Source: Excoecaria cochinchinensis (lineage: Eukaryota > Streptophyta > Magnoliopsida > Malpighiales > Euphorbiaceae). From it: DNA of 64,000 nucleotides. The position numbers were made by a program, and so were the translations under genes. The DNA lies in the NCBI GenBank assembly GCA_947683425.1, contig CANTUQ010000076.1, positions 5,084,001 through 5,148,000 on the forward strand. Reading direction: 5' to 3'. This document shows, one piece after another, positions 11,088 through 22,640 of the stretch. The notes beneath the pieces are model-generated. The model worked only from the letters and a program-made list of their open reading frames with translations, searched no databases and was not told where the DNA came from. Every line of letters begins with the position of its first letter. Position 1 is the first letter of the stretch.

Positions 11088-11112
11088 TTCTTCTTCTTCT
11101 TCTTCTTCTTTC
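11088..11112 (+). repeat. CT-rich leader with TTC microsatellite, Z LTR
   Basis: A run of TTC units lies in the pyrimidine-rich tract that precedes the candidate intron in Tekay-like LTRs here. The MITE at 10668 interrupts the region between the TATA-like box and this tract. Confidence 0.7.
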
Positions 11113-11388
11113 TTGTCTCAATTTGTCCCCTTGCTACCGTAATTTATGATGGTTTAGCGAATCCAAGGGTTGATCAGATGAGTAATCAGCTCTTTTCTTC
11201 TTCTTCTCCTTTTCTTTTACATGAGTAAAGGTTATATGTGTTTTGGGTTTAACATTAAGCCTTGGGTTTGTTTTGTGCGGAGGAACTTGGGTGAGAATGA
11301 TCATGGGAGAATATGATAGCAATGAGAAGCAACCAATTAAGCTAATTAGAGCTAAGGAAGTCAGGTTTGGGAAATTTATATGCTTTGA

Positions 11389-11425
<37 letters not shown>

Positions 11426-12497
11426 GTATGTACTGATGAGTTTTTGTTTTGATATGAATTTGTTAAAATGGGATTGCTTGTGTTAATTTGGTTGTGTGGA
11501 TTCGTTTGGGTTTAGAGAGCTTGAGTTTCTAGGGGAAACTTTGCCCTGATTTTATTAGACCTCTATTGATCTTTTTAGGTATAGGTTGCGTTTTAGATGC
11601 CCAATTAGTATGAAACCAGTACATTTGGAAAGCTAAGACACATATATATAAATGTCTTAGAAATAGTCTTGAGCTAATTTTAGGTCTAATGGCTCTAAAA
11701 TTGGCAAAAACAGAGGCATCTCTACTTTTGAGTAGTTAAGGTTGTTTTTATCATATCAGATGATTTAGGTCTCCAATTGATCTAAAATTTGTTCCATATG
11801 AAATCTAACATCATAGGGATCATTGTTTACTAAGCACCATTAGCCTAAAAATGAGGTTTACATGTTGTTTTAGGCGGTTCACGTTTAAAGTGAAAACCAA
11901 TTCTTTCATCCTGCTTTTCATAGGACACCTAAGGGAGGCTTCTATCGTGAGCGTGACCATGGTAGCGAGCATGATAGAACAAGATAAATGTGGGTTTTTA
12001 TTCTTATTTGGAACCCCATGGTTGGTAGAAATCATTATTGTCACACCCCGTCTGCCCCCTAGTAGTATGAGCCTATTTGTTTGTGCATGCATGGCATGTG
12101 TTTGGCATGTCATAAGGGTATTTTGGGTACAAATGTATGTTTTATGGGTTTTGTTAGCATGTGGATGCAAGTATGGCATTAGAGAGTGTGAATTAGTTGG
12201 GATATGTTTGTGTGTGCATGAGCATACCATAGTAGGGTGTGTTTAAGTTGGGATGTCTTTGTGTGGGAGTGATGCATGTGTTTTGGGTGTGAGTGACCAA
12301 ATCCCACTAATAGGGAAGTGACACTTGTCTAGGGTTAGCAAAAGAAAAAGAAGAAGAAAGAACAAGCGGAGAGGCAGAAATCATTCCCGTTGTCCCTTCT
12401 CACCCTCTGTTCTTCTTCCTTTTCTCTTCCCCTAAGAATCCTAGCTTGGATTCAAGGACCGCTAGTCGGAATTTATCATCTCTTTGTGTCTCTTGTG

Positions 12498-12695
12498 GTA
12501 AGTTTTCTGCATTCTTCATCTTGTTCTTCCTTGTCCTTCTTCTTCTTCATTTTCTGGGTTTGGAGTTTTAATCTAGGGTTTGGTTTTTGGTGTGTTATTG
12601 TTGGTCTGTTGGTTAGTTGAGCCTCCCCGTGACCCGAAAGGCAAGGAGAAGGCAGGGAGTAGTGGAACCAAGTGACTAGAGCTTCAGATTTCCAG
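12498..12695 (+). other. Candidate intron in solo LTR 12039-14586
   Basis: 198 nt: donor CTTGTG|GTAAGTTTTC and acceptor GATTTCCAG|GTTTGGGA. It follows a CT-rich leader of about 100 nt. This is one of the best-preserved examples. Confidence 0.55.
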
Positions 12696-13122
12696 GTTTG
12701 GGAATTTTTGCATTTCCTGTGTTCTTGCTGTGTTTGATCATTTTGGTGGTAATCTGTGGTATTAATAATGCATGCTAGGATAATGGATGAGTGGGAGTTG
12801 ATTTTAGTTTAATGCATGAAGGCTGAAACTTTGAGAATGGAATTGAAGTTGATTTGAGTTTACTGTCATTTTCTGGGTTCTGGTATTGTGAAATTTTGAT
12901 TAAACTATTCTGTGTTTTGGAGTGGGTAATTGTTGAAGGAAGTGTTTATATGTTGTTTACGTTAGTTTTGAATGCTTTGGGAAGCTTGATTTCAAGGTAA
13001 GATTGAATTGTATTTAAGTTAGGATGATTTCTAGAATTCTAGGATCTGTGCAGTTTTCACGACATTAGGGTTTTTGAGAAATCGTGTTATCAGGGACGAT
13101 CTCTTCGTGGCGAGCAGAGAGA

Positions 13123-13346
13123 GCAGGAGCACGAGTTGTGCTCCTGGCTGGAAGCCGAGCACGGGTCGGGCTCTGGGAGCACAACTTGCGCTCCCTTGGC
13201 TGGGAGCAGGAGCACGAGTCGTGCTCCTCAGCACGACTCATGCCCCTCAAATCTCCAGGAGCACGAGTCGTGCTCCTCAACACGACTCGTGCCCCTCAAG
13301 TCTCAAGGAGCACGACTCGTGTTCCTCAGCACGGCTCATGCCCCTC
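13123..13346 (+). repeat. CpG-rich palindrome array (GCACGAGTCGTGC family)
   Basis: About seven units of GAGCACGAGTCGTGCTCCTC and variants such as CAGCACGACTCATGCCCCTC, each an inverted repeat. The unit shares no obvious sequence with the TCGCGA array at the equivalent place in the E1 LTR. Confidence 0.85.
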
Positions 13347-13628
13347 TAGCCCCTGTCCCTTTTGTTTTTATCAAACATATTTGGGTCCTTTTCAATCCTT
13401 TTTTCTTCTGTTTTGAGTTCTTCAGTCCTCATTTATGTGTTCTTAATGTGTAAATGATATAATGGGTATTTTTTTTAACTTAGCCAAATAATAAGTAATG
13501 TATACGATATTATGTGTTATAGGTTGTTGAATGATATAGGGTTATGCATGTCGTATTTATGATTCATTGATATGAATGTGAGTATAATTATGTGTTACAC
13601 TTGGAAGTATGATCTGGATGATGCATAA

Positions 13629-13906
13629 CCTGCTAGAGTCAAGTAAGTGGATAGTTAGGCATGCCTAATAGAGTCTTAAGCTGCAGCCTCAATTCTGTTT
13701 GGACCCCGATCAGGTCCCCGTTTGGTTCCTCGCGAACACCTTATGCGTTTTGGATCTTGTTTAAGGTCCCCTTTTTGTAAAATTTTTTGAATACGACAAA
13801 ATAAAATGGTTTCCGATTCGTACCCGCAAGGTACGCTATGCGTTCGATTCGTGCCCGTAAGGTACGCTATGCGTTTACTCGTTATCCACTATCGTGAGTC
13901 AGCAGG
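13629..13906 (+). other. Palindrome cassette, solo LTR 12039-14586
   Basis: Outer arms CCTGCTAGAGTC..GTGGATAGT and GTTATCCACT..GAGTCAGCAGG. Inside, in order: TTAGGCATGCCTAA, GGACCCCGATCAGGTCCC, GGTTCCTCGCGAACACC, GGATCTTGTTTAAGGTCC, and two GTACCCG.AAGGTAC repeats. Confidence 0.75.
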
Positions 13907-14104
13907 TGCTCTTTTCGTTTTGTTCTGCTTTGATATGATTACAAGAATATGGTATTCGGATGCGTATAATGATGAGTATGAGAAATTAATTAAAGTGTAA
14001 ATGAATGTGGATGTGAACTTCTGAATGCATGTCTTTACTATGCAAGTATAATTATATAGTTGATATCATTATCCGCATTTGTCATAATGTATGTGTATTG
14101 CATT

Positions 14105-14188
14105 GACGACCATTGTGAATGGTCGTCCACTCTTTTGTTGTGTGTTTCCCACTAAGCGTTTATCGCTTAGCACGGTGTTTTATCCGTG
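14105..14188 (+). other. Three-hairpin block, solo LTR 12039-14586
   Basis: GACGACCATT/AATGGTCGTC (14105-14127), then CTAAGCG...CGCTTAG (14152-14170), then CACGG...CCGTG (14171-14188), followed by CAGGTG. It lies about 400-480 bp before the LTR end. Confidence 0.8.
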
Positions 14189-15640
14189 CAGGTGCGGAGG
14201 ATGGTGTTCTTTTGGGAGAGTCGTCGCCAATCAAGCCAACACAGAGGGATTAGTGTTAGGGCTTTATTTTTGATAGCATGATTGATTCTTTTGTATCAGA
14301 ACTCTCTTTATACCATTATTTTGTAAAGCTTCCGCATTTATATACTTTTGGGTTATGTAATTATCTTATTCTAACTTTTGATCAGAACATTTTTGTAATG
14401 AATTTTGTTAATGTAATGATGGATTATTCTGATGCTTATAAAAGTTTAAATTTCCCTGTAATGATGTATGTTTATTATGTATGAATGTATGTTGTATATC
14501 TTTATCTGCTTGGTGACACACCCGGCTCATACGGCTTCTCACTCCTTGAGGATGGGTACGTCTACGTATGGGTAGGGGGTGTTACAATTACCCACCTTTA
14601 CCCTCCTCTAGTTTGTGTATTTTGGTATGTTTTTCCTTCTGAAATAAAACCGAACTTCACTGGAACTTTCTAAGACTTATCCATCACATGTTTAGAGCTT
14701 TTAAAAGTGTAAATAAATGGATATCACTTAGAAATACAATTGACTAAGGTTATAAATAAGAATAAGGGCTAACATACTTAAAATCTTAATGAATCAAACA
14801 CCTTCGAATATGTCCAGAAGTGGCATGGTATGGTATGTTAGGGGATTTTAACTGAGAATACTATAATTTTGCATATTGAACCAGTAGAACTAAGGGGTTC
14901 TGATTTCCAATCCTTTGGATACGTCGGAAGCTTGGAATACGATTCCAAGTCCGAACCAAACCTTTGAAACTTATTTGTGCATAAAAGATGATGTATTGAC
15001 TGAAACTCTAATAACATCTATGTGATTATAAAAATTAATTACGGGTTTAAATGTATGTAATCATTGTCTATTCTTAGTGAATAATTGTGGAAGTAATGAA
15101 TACAAAATGGATATAGAAATTACAAGAACAAGTATGCATATATGTATAGTTATATTAATGGAGAATAAGTATGAAGCCACGTACAATTGTAATAATTGAG
15201 GATTTATATGATTGGAAAGCATGTTTGATTTCATTAAGACAGTTGTGTTTAACCATGATGGAATATGATACTCGGCAATATCACAAGCACGACTTTAGTC
15301 ATGAGCGCGACAGAGGCCGTCTAACTCTTGGTCTCGAGCGCGACCCTTCTTTGCACTATGAATGTACATTGTTGAGATGCTTTGGATGGTTTCTCACTTA
15401 TGATTTATATATGATGCAAGGTATAAATTATAATATAATGTATTATGTAAGCTATAAATGGAATGAGTTCTTAAGTATATGTTAACACTAAGATATAATT
15501 GTAATACAAGAGTGTGTAACAAGTAATATATGTTATAAAATAAGTATGCAATTAAAAATACGTATGTGTGTACTGTAAAGGGGTTATTTATTGTAAATGC
15601 TTATATTAGCAAGTATGCATGAAAGACTTTGACTACCCAA

Positions 15641-15675
<35 letters not shown>

Positions 15676-15714
15676 TGATGTAGATATCATAAATGGGAAC
15701 AAATATGCGTATAA

Positions 15715-15950
15715 CCTGCGTTAGTCAGTTGTGGATAGATAGGCATGCATATAGAGTTCTGTTAGTTGCAAGCTAATGTGTTTTGGACCCTGATCAGGTC
15801 CCCATTTGGATCCTCATGATCCCAAATGTGTTTGGATCTTGTTTAAGTTCCCATACGAAAATGTTTTGAAATGAAAAGAAAAGAAATTGCTTTTGTACCT
15901 GCGGGTACCATGCATTCACTCGTTATCCACCCCTTTGACTTAGAAGTCAA
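15715..15950 (+). other. Palindrome cassette, Z LTR
   Basis: CCTGCGTTAGTC..GTGGATAGAT opens and GTTATCCACC closes. Inside are TAGGCATGCATA, GGACCCTGATCAGGTCCC, GGATCCTCATGATCC and a GTACCTGCGGGTAC hairpin. The 3' outer arm is less clear than in other copies. Confidence 0.65.
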
Positions 15951-17044
15951 TAAATGAAAAAAAAAGAATGTGAATGAAATAATAAGTTATGAATTGATAA
16001 ATGTACGTGATGACTTGTAAGAAAGTATGAGATTAAGCTTTTGATATGAATGTTAGCACATTGTCTATTGTGACTTAAATGCCGTTTGAACTACTGCTTC
16101 ATGCACCCATGTGTTCTTTGATCCTGTATGGATCCCTATACGAAAATGTGATAACACCACTGAGTGCCTATGAGTTTCAGTTTTGCTTTCCCTTTGGAAT
16201 ACAAACATAAGTGAATGGCATGAGAGTAGTGGATTAATTTGTAGTAAGTAGTTAAATGAATATAACTATATGTGCGACTTGCATTAATATGCTTTAATAA
16301 GAACTTACACTTTTAGCTTCTTATTCATGATTCTTTAATATGTGAGGAATTGTTGTAATGTGAGTGTAATGCCCATTCGCCGACCACATGATTAGATCAG
16401 CTAAAGCAATCGAGAATGGTTGATACACAACAACATAAATACACATCGCTATCACACACACATGCCAAAACATGTACAAATAAATTTCATAACTCACGCA
16501 TTCACATGCAGTGGATATCTCATGCTAATTTACACATTCACATACTTATATACGTCATACACATATACTGTAGGCCTATATTAGGATACTTAATTATTAC
16601 ATTCATACATATTCCTTGGTTGAAAAAGGATTAAACCAAATATACAAAATTCATTGCCCACATATAACACCCCCAAAAACCTACATGACAAACACTCCTA
16701 GTGTTGACCATCGATAATACGGATTCGTCCTTCAACTTACTTCACGTCCAAACATACACGAATCAGAAAAGAGACTCATGCTAAGTGATAGTGCTTAGTG
16801 GGGAAACAACATATAATATATACATACATACATGGAATTAGATATCATAAAAGCAGCATGCGAAAGATCATATCTTAATTGCTAACTTATAAGCATGCAT
16901 ATAATTTATACACATAGCACGATTGCTTATACACAATCTAAATCAACATTCATATAATTATCGTAAACTTATCAATGTCTACAATAGATCATGCGTATCA
17001 ATTTAACCGCTTACATTTACCTTAATTTTGTTTATTTAGTTTTG

Positions 17045-17295
17045 CCTGCAATTCAATGATGCTGATAATGGGTATTGCATTGGTACCTTGAGGTGCAGTA
17101 AATTCAGTGTATCCGTGGATACTCACATTCGCATCGGTACCCTAAGGTACAGTAAAAATTTCACATATTCAATGTTTCACATTGAAGAATCCGGTAAGGA
17201 TTCAAATCGTATTGTGATTCTAAAGGAATCGGACGCATTGGGCTGCAACACTTTGACCCTATAGGCATGCCTATCTATCCACTACTTGACTCGCC
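17045..17295 (-). other. Palindrome cassette, Y LTR
   Basis: Hairpins include GGTACCTTGAGGTGC, GGTACCCTAAGGTAC, GAATCCGGTAAGGATTC, GATTCTAAAGGAATC and ATAGGCATGCCTAT, followed by the TATCCACT arm. Several stems differ in sequence from the E1 and solo-LTR versions but still pair. Confidence 0.65.
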
Positions 17296-17582
17296 GGCTA
17301 TAATTATCCAGTTCATTTATTAATTCAATTAACTATAGATTCAAAAGTTACAACAAGTCATTTGCAACTAATAACAAATTCACATTCTTGGCCACATCAT
17401 GCCATTATTTTAACTCATCACATAGCTCATGAAATAACTTGGCATAGATTATAACATAACAAACCATATAAACGTATTAATCACATATGATCATCCCATT
17501 TGATATCAACATTAAGTACTTATTAATCATCACTTTACCATTTAGACATCAATCATGAATGATCAAGAATTTCACAAAATAG

Positions 17583-17995
17583 GGTATCTCACGGTCACAA
17601 CCATTTTGGTTGTCACCGTGACATACCAAAGGTTTCAAAACATAATATAATCTAGGGTATCTCACGGTCACAACCAATTTGGTTATCACCGTGACATACA
17701 TCAATTACCCGAGCAGAATGCAACTCTTGAGTATCTCACGATCACAACCACTTTAGTTGTCATCGTGACATACCCCTTCGGTGTAAGACATAATGTAAAT
17801 CAAGGTACCTCACGGTCGCAACCCTTTTGGTTGTCACCATGACATACCAAGTTCACTTCGGGAAGAATAGAATTCATGGTACCTCACGTTCACAACCAAT
17901 TTGGTTGTCACCGTGACATACCACTCACAACTAGGCAGAATACAAAACTTGCATACCTCACGGTGGCAATCTCTTAGATGTCACTATGACCTATG
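17583..17995 (-). repeat. Palindrome array (CACGGTCACAACC family), Y LTR
   Basis: Six or seven units spaced about 60-70 bp apart, each with arms CTCACGGTCACAACC and GGTTGTCACCGTGA around a short TTTT-like loop. Some arms carry single changes (CGATCAC, CGGTCGC). Confidence 0.85.
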
Positions 17996-18365
17996 CAGGA
18001 GTTGCAAATCACAATGGTGCAAACAACCTCTTTTCTCATATCCTTCACAAGACTTACCATTCAACCATTTCACTCTTATATCCATATGCCAACCAACTTA
18101 TTAACTAGGGTATTACACAATTTCCATTTCAATTAACTCAATTCAAGATGCATAGAATTAGGTACATTACATGTTCCACAACCCTAGTTATAGTTCATTA
18201 TGTTATAGGCATGCCTTATTCACATGCCATTAGAGTTCCTCAATAAAACACATACCAACCAATATTTTCATGCTAATTACACAGCAATTACCCAAGTGCC
18301 AACATTTAACATTCAATGTAACAAAATCAACTAACACATAATAAAACAAAGCAAGCTTCCCAAAC

Positions 18366-18560
18366 CTTGTAGCCTAAGCTCCTATTGCTCACTTAGCACT
18401 TGATTCTCCAATTTTTGATTTTCCCTTATCTTTCTTCAATTTTTCAACTACAAATTCCAGTCCAATTTCCAGAATCGGACCTCAACATCAAATTCCACAC
18501 CAATCTGAAATTAAAGAAACAAAATGAGAAGATAAAGAGTAATCCAACTAAACCACTTAC
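18366..18560 (-). other. Candidate intron in Y LTR
   Basis: 195 nt. The minus-strand donor GATAG|GTAAGTGG is at 18560 and the acceptor GCTACAAG|GTTTGGGA at 18366. Confidence 0.5.
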
Positions 18561-19010
18561 CTATCAATTACCACCTCTTAATACTTGATCAACATAACAA
18601 AATTCATTGGATCAAAATGGAGAATACTAAAGGGAATCACACGGAAGAGATGAGTAGAAGAAGTAGATTTTGAGAGAGATAGAAATGGCTGGAAAACACA
18701 TGCAAGCTAGTGGCTTCTCTCTCCTTAAGAACTTATATTGCATGGCGAAGGATTATGTGGCAAGGGCAGCTATTGGCACCCTGAAATCCACCTCTCAAAT
18801 CTGTCTCCCACTTAGCTTAGCTAATCCCCATTAGTGCTAATTAACCCTAATTAACTAAATCATGCAAAGTTGCATATTGGTCACTTAACTTACTTTTAGT
18901 TACTCAATTAAGTCCTTCCTTTTATTACAATTTAGTCCAATATCACACATTCAACTAACACACACCTTCATTTAAGCCAATTTCATTAAGGTATGATCCG
19001 GGCCATTAAA

Positions 19011-21053
19011 ACTCTCCCCTCCTAACAAGAAGTTCGTTCGCAAAATTCATACCCGAATCAAATAGGTGGGGATGTTGTTCCCGCATTGTAGCTTCAGGCT
19101 CCCATGTCGCCTCTTCCACTCCATGGTGTTGCCAAAGCACCATCACAAGTGGAATTTGTTTATTCCGAGGCTGCCTTACCTCTCTTGCTAGAATTGCTTT
19201 TGATTTCTCATCATAAGAGAAATCCGGTTGAACCTCCACTTCTAGCACAAGTAACACATGAGACTCATCTGATTAGTACTTCCTCAACATAGACATCAAG
19301 GAGTTTAGCTAGAGCTAGAGGCAACGCTAACCGGTGAGCCACAACCCACTCTTTCTAGCACTTCATATGGTCCAATAAATCTTGGACTCAATTTCCCTTT
19401 CTTCCCGAATCTCAACACCTTTCTCCATGGAGACACTTTTAAAAACACCTTGTCACCCACATTAAATTCAATATCCTTTCTTCTTAAGTCCGCATACGAC
19501 TTCTATCTGTCACTAGCTATTTTCAATCGTTGTTCAATAATTCTTGCCTTTTCTTCTGTATCTCTTACAAAATTCGGTCTAATAAGTTTAGGCTCACCTA
19601 ATTCTGTCCAGCAGATCGACGTTCAACACTTCCTACCATATAACACTTTATATGGCGCCATACCAATACATCTCTGGAAACTATTGTTTTAATCAAATTC
19701 CATTAGTGGAATGTACTTATCCCAACTCTTAGAAAAATCTAGAACACATGCCCTAATCAAATCGTCTAATACCTGAATAACCCTTTCGGACTGTCCGTCA
19801 GTCTGAGGATGGAACGCTGTACTGAAATTCAACTTGGTACCCAAACCAGCTTGCAAACTCTTCTAGAACATAAAAGTAAACCTCGGATCCCTATTAGATA
19901 CATTAGATAATGACACTCCATGAAGTCTAACAATTTCTTTTACATACAATTGAGCCAATCGGTCCATAGAATAATCCATTCAAACCGATATAAAGAAAGC
20001 TGATTTTAAAAATCTATCCACAATTACCCACACAGCATCTTGTTGTTTCGAAGTCATAGGCAGTCCGGAAAAGAAATCCATGGTGATGTTGTCCCATTTA
20101 CATTATGGAATGGAAAGTGGATTCAACAAACCATTTGGAACTTGATGTTCCACTTTCACCTGCTGACAGGTTAGACACTTGGACACATATTCTGCCACAT
20201 CCCTCTTCATACCAGGCCACCAATATAGTTGTTTCAAATCCTAACACATTTTGTTTCCACCTGGATGCATTGCAAAAATAGTATTGTGCGCTTCATACAT
20301 CAACCTTTTCCGAAATCCATTATCATTTTCAACACATAACCGATTTCGGTAAAATAATACACCTTCCTCATTCAATGAATAGTCAGTCTTGTCACCACTC
20401 ATCATTGACTGTAAAATCTGCTGCAACTTGAGATCGCTTTTTTGTGCAGCAATCAATTCATCTCTAAATACAGGTCTTACTTTTAACTAAGCTAGCAATG
20501 CCCCATATGCAGTAAATCTCCATCTCACATGTCCTAACATCATAGCCGAAACAGATTTTCTACTCAATACGTTCGCCACCACATTTGCTTTACCTGGGTG
20601 ATAGTGCACTATACAGTCGTAGTCCTTAAATAGTTCAAGCCATCAACGCTGTCTCAAATTCAACTCTTTATGAGTTAGTAGATATTTCAAGCTTTTATGA
20701 TCAGTGAAGATCTTACACTTCTATTCATTATGATCAGTGAAGATCTTACACGTCTGACCGGGCCATATCTTTAAAGCAAACAACACTGCTGCCAACTCCA
20801 AATCATGAGTCAGAAAATTCTTTTCATGTGGCTTCAATTGCCTTCAGGCATATGCCACCACCTTCCCATCTTGCATCAATACACAACCCAAACCTATAAC
20901 AGAAGCATCACTGTACAATACATATTCTTTGCCAGAAATAGGCTGAATTAAGGTTGGTGCCTCAGCCAACATCCTCTTTAGGTGTTCAAACCTCGATTAA
21001 CATATATCTGACCACTCAAACTTAACCCTCTTTCGAAGCAATCTGGTCAATGG
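19011..21053 (-). pseudogene. Y pol remnant: RNase H, integrase, chromodomain
   Basis: Homologous to the C-terminal half of E1 pol but with many stops and shifts. Recognisable pieces on the minus strand are the chromodomain (LWQHHGVEEATWEPE, near 19085-19140), integrase core pieces around 19600-20100, the integrase zinc region with AMHPGGNKM near 20260, and RNase H pieces up to about 20960, where the match enters the RT end. A near-exact duplicated TGATCAGTGAAGATCTTACA (20698 and 20729 regions) is a small tandem duplication. The polypurine tract is at 19011-19025. Non-functional. Confidence 0.85.
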
Positions 21054-22640
21054 TGTAACACCCCGACCGAAGCGTTACGAGAACACCTCGATCGGAGTGC
21101 CACAACCCGAACAGAAAAACAAAACGCACAAACTAATAAATAAAACATGAGCTAAAATAGCAATAAAATCTTAAAATAATACAATTATCAATATACATAC
21201 AATACCTCAAAAGTTTACAATATCTGAACAAAATACAAAATATCAATACAATATATGCAAAAAGCTATAGGAGCAGATAATAAAATAAAACTCCAACTCC
21301 TATGTGGCCGACACTGCAGATGCGCGACTCCGACTGGAACAAAACCTGCCACCTATACGAGAAAACAAACAATATCCCGTGCTAAGCGATAACGCTTAGC
21401 AAGGAGAAATGAAACAAAGAAACACTATACGAAAATATCACATTCATACACTAGAGGGTCAGAAATTTGCAAAATACATTCACTAAAACAAGACATAAAT
21501 CCGAACGGAAATCTATAGCCAGAAATATATAACCGAACATTATTACAAACAAGATCCGAACAAAACACTACCGAGCACTATATAAACCGAACAGAACACA
21601 CAATAGCCTAAACTTCACTGGTTGTGGATACGGGAGAACACTACACTGGAGACCAAAGCCTCAAAAACATTTTCACTAGCTCGGAGGCAACACGGGAGGC
21701 CGAAGTCTCAAAACATTTTCACTAGACCCTTAACGGAGGTCAACCATATCACTAGACCCGAGCGGGCCGACATGGGAAGTTGCACTCACTATCCATTTAT
21801 AAGCATGCTTATCTATCCACTACTATGACACTTTAGGCTCACCATATTCTCAAGAAAATTAACACACTCACTAACACAAAATCACAGGTCAAACACTATC
21901 ATATCTAGACAATCATAAGAACATGAGTTATGCATTAGTGAGAAATTAAATCAAAGTAAGTTACTGAAGAAACATTTACAATTCGACCGAACTCTTCACG
22001 CCGAAAGGAGCTCTACATGATGAGCACATTGCATGCCAAGCGGAGCTCTTCATGCCGAGCCGAGCTCGGCATTCTGAGCGGCTAACGATCACATCTCGGA
22101 GCAAAGTGCAATGCGTCCGAGAGGGTACTGAGAAAAATTCCAGCTCTGTCATGATCGTGATGAATGTCTCTCTCGTGATAGAGTTGTATTTCTCCCAAAA
22201 ACAGTGCTTCCCTGTTCCGATTTCAAGCCAATACACACCCACACCCGAACATGCAAAACTCTTACCTTACTGCTGAAATACAATCAAAATAGGCATTCAT
22301 ACCAAAATGCACTACGAACTCAGACCACAACCCGCCAAACAAGTTAATCTTCACGACTCGTAAAGAACTTCACATGTCATTAAGAGTCTCCTGCCGAGCA
22401 CCACAAACACGAGAGAGAAGAACTCATTCCCGAAACATACACAGACAGACTTTAAACAATAAGATCTCAAATTCACAACGCTAACAAATTAGAACAACAT
22501 ATCTACATTACACACAGATCCAAGCAAGGAAGATGATCAGATAACTCAAGCAACACACGCTCCCAAACCTGGAAACGGAAGCTTCAATCGGATCTCTTCA
22601 ATATCCAACCTTCTCTTTATCTTTTTATATGTACTGATTA
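21054..22640 (-). repeat. Tekay-like LTR fragment, minus orientation
   Basis: Begins TGTAACACCCCGACC inside Y pol. It contains CTAAGCGATAACGCTTAG (21382-21399), a TATAAGCATGCTTA palindrome with TATCCACT near 21802, a short array of GAGCTC and GCCGAG palindromes (about 21988-22095), and the acceptor-like TTTCCAG|GTTTGGGA (AG at 22569-22570). The donor side is missing because the sequence changes to the plus-oriented fragment at about 22620-22660. Confidence 0.75.

Larger units (their letters stand above)
12039..14586 (+). mobile_element. Solo LTR in Z (Tekay-like)
   Basis: 2548 bp from TGTCACACCCC to GGGGGTGTTACA, with flanks ATTAT (12034-12038) and ATTAC (14587-14591), a five-base TSD with one mismatch. 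There is no internal region, so this is a solo LTR left by LTR-LTR recombination. It carries the full module order: donor and acceptor (12498-12695), CpG-rich array (13123-13346), palindrome cassette (13629-13906) and three hairpins (14105-14188). Confidence 0.9.
10088..16364 (+). repeat. Z 3' LTR, split by a MITE and a solo LTR, 3' end missing
   Basis: The LTR runs 10088-12038 and resumes at 14587 after a solo LTR. It has a TATA-like TATAAAA near 10600, a CT-rich leader (from 11073), a probable acceptor TCAG|GTTTGGGA at 11364 with a decayed donor near 11177 (ATGAGT where GTGAGT is expected), a short GAGCGCGAC palindrome group near 15295-15345, a TA repeat (about 15644-15672) and a palindrome cassette (15715-15950). 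It is cut at 16364 by the Y LTR before the CTAAGCG hairpin block expected near its end. Confidence 0.8.
16365..19010 (-). repeat. Y 3' LTR
   Basis: About 2646 bp, starting TGTAATGCCC and ending GGGCCATTAAA, a mutated form of the expected terminal CA. It holds the hairpin CTAAGTGATAGTGCTTAG (16781-16798), whose stem keeps pairing through paired changes relative to other families; the cassette (17045-17295); a CACGGTCACAACC array; and the candidate intron (18366-18560). Confidence 0.85.
16365..21053 (-). mobile_element. Y: Tekay-like element, 3' LTR and decayed pol only
   Basis: A minus-strand element whose 3' LTR (16365-19010) is followed by pol remnants up to 21053. It was inserted into the Z LTR at 16364 (flank GTGAG). 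Its RT end, gag and 5' LTR are lost where the LTR chimera begins at 21054. Same family as X. Confidence 0.85.

Noticed and set aside
13806..14000. Short frames of 60-100 codons scattered through LTRs and AT-rich DNA (for example 14278-14484, 24207-24407, 34987-35265).
   Set aside because: No homology, no conserved start, and no coding bias; several recur in both LTRs of an element only because the LTR is duplicated.
17583..17995. Regularly spaced palindromic repeats suggesting a CRISPR array.
   Set aside because: The spacers are AT-rich and similar in type, the units vary, no cas genes exist, and the locus lies inside a plant LTR.
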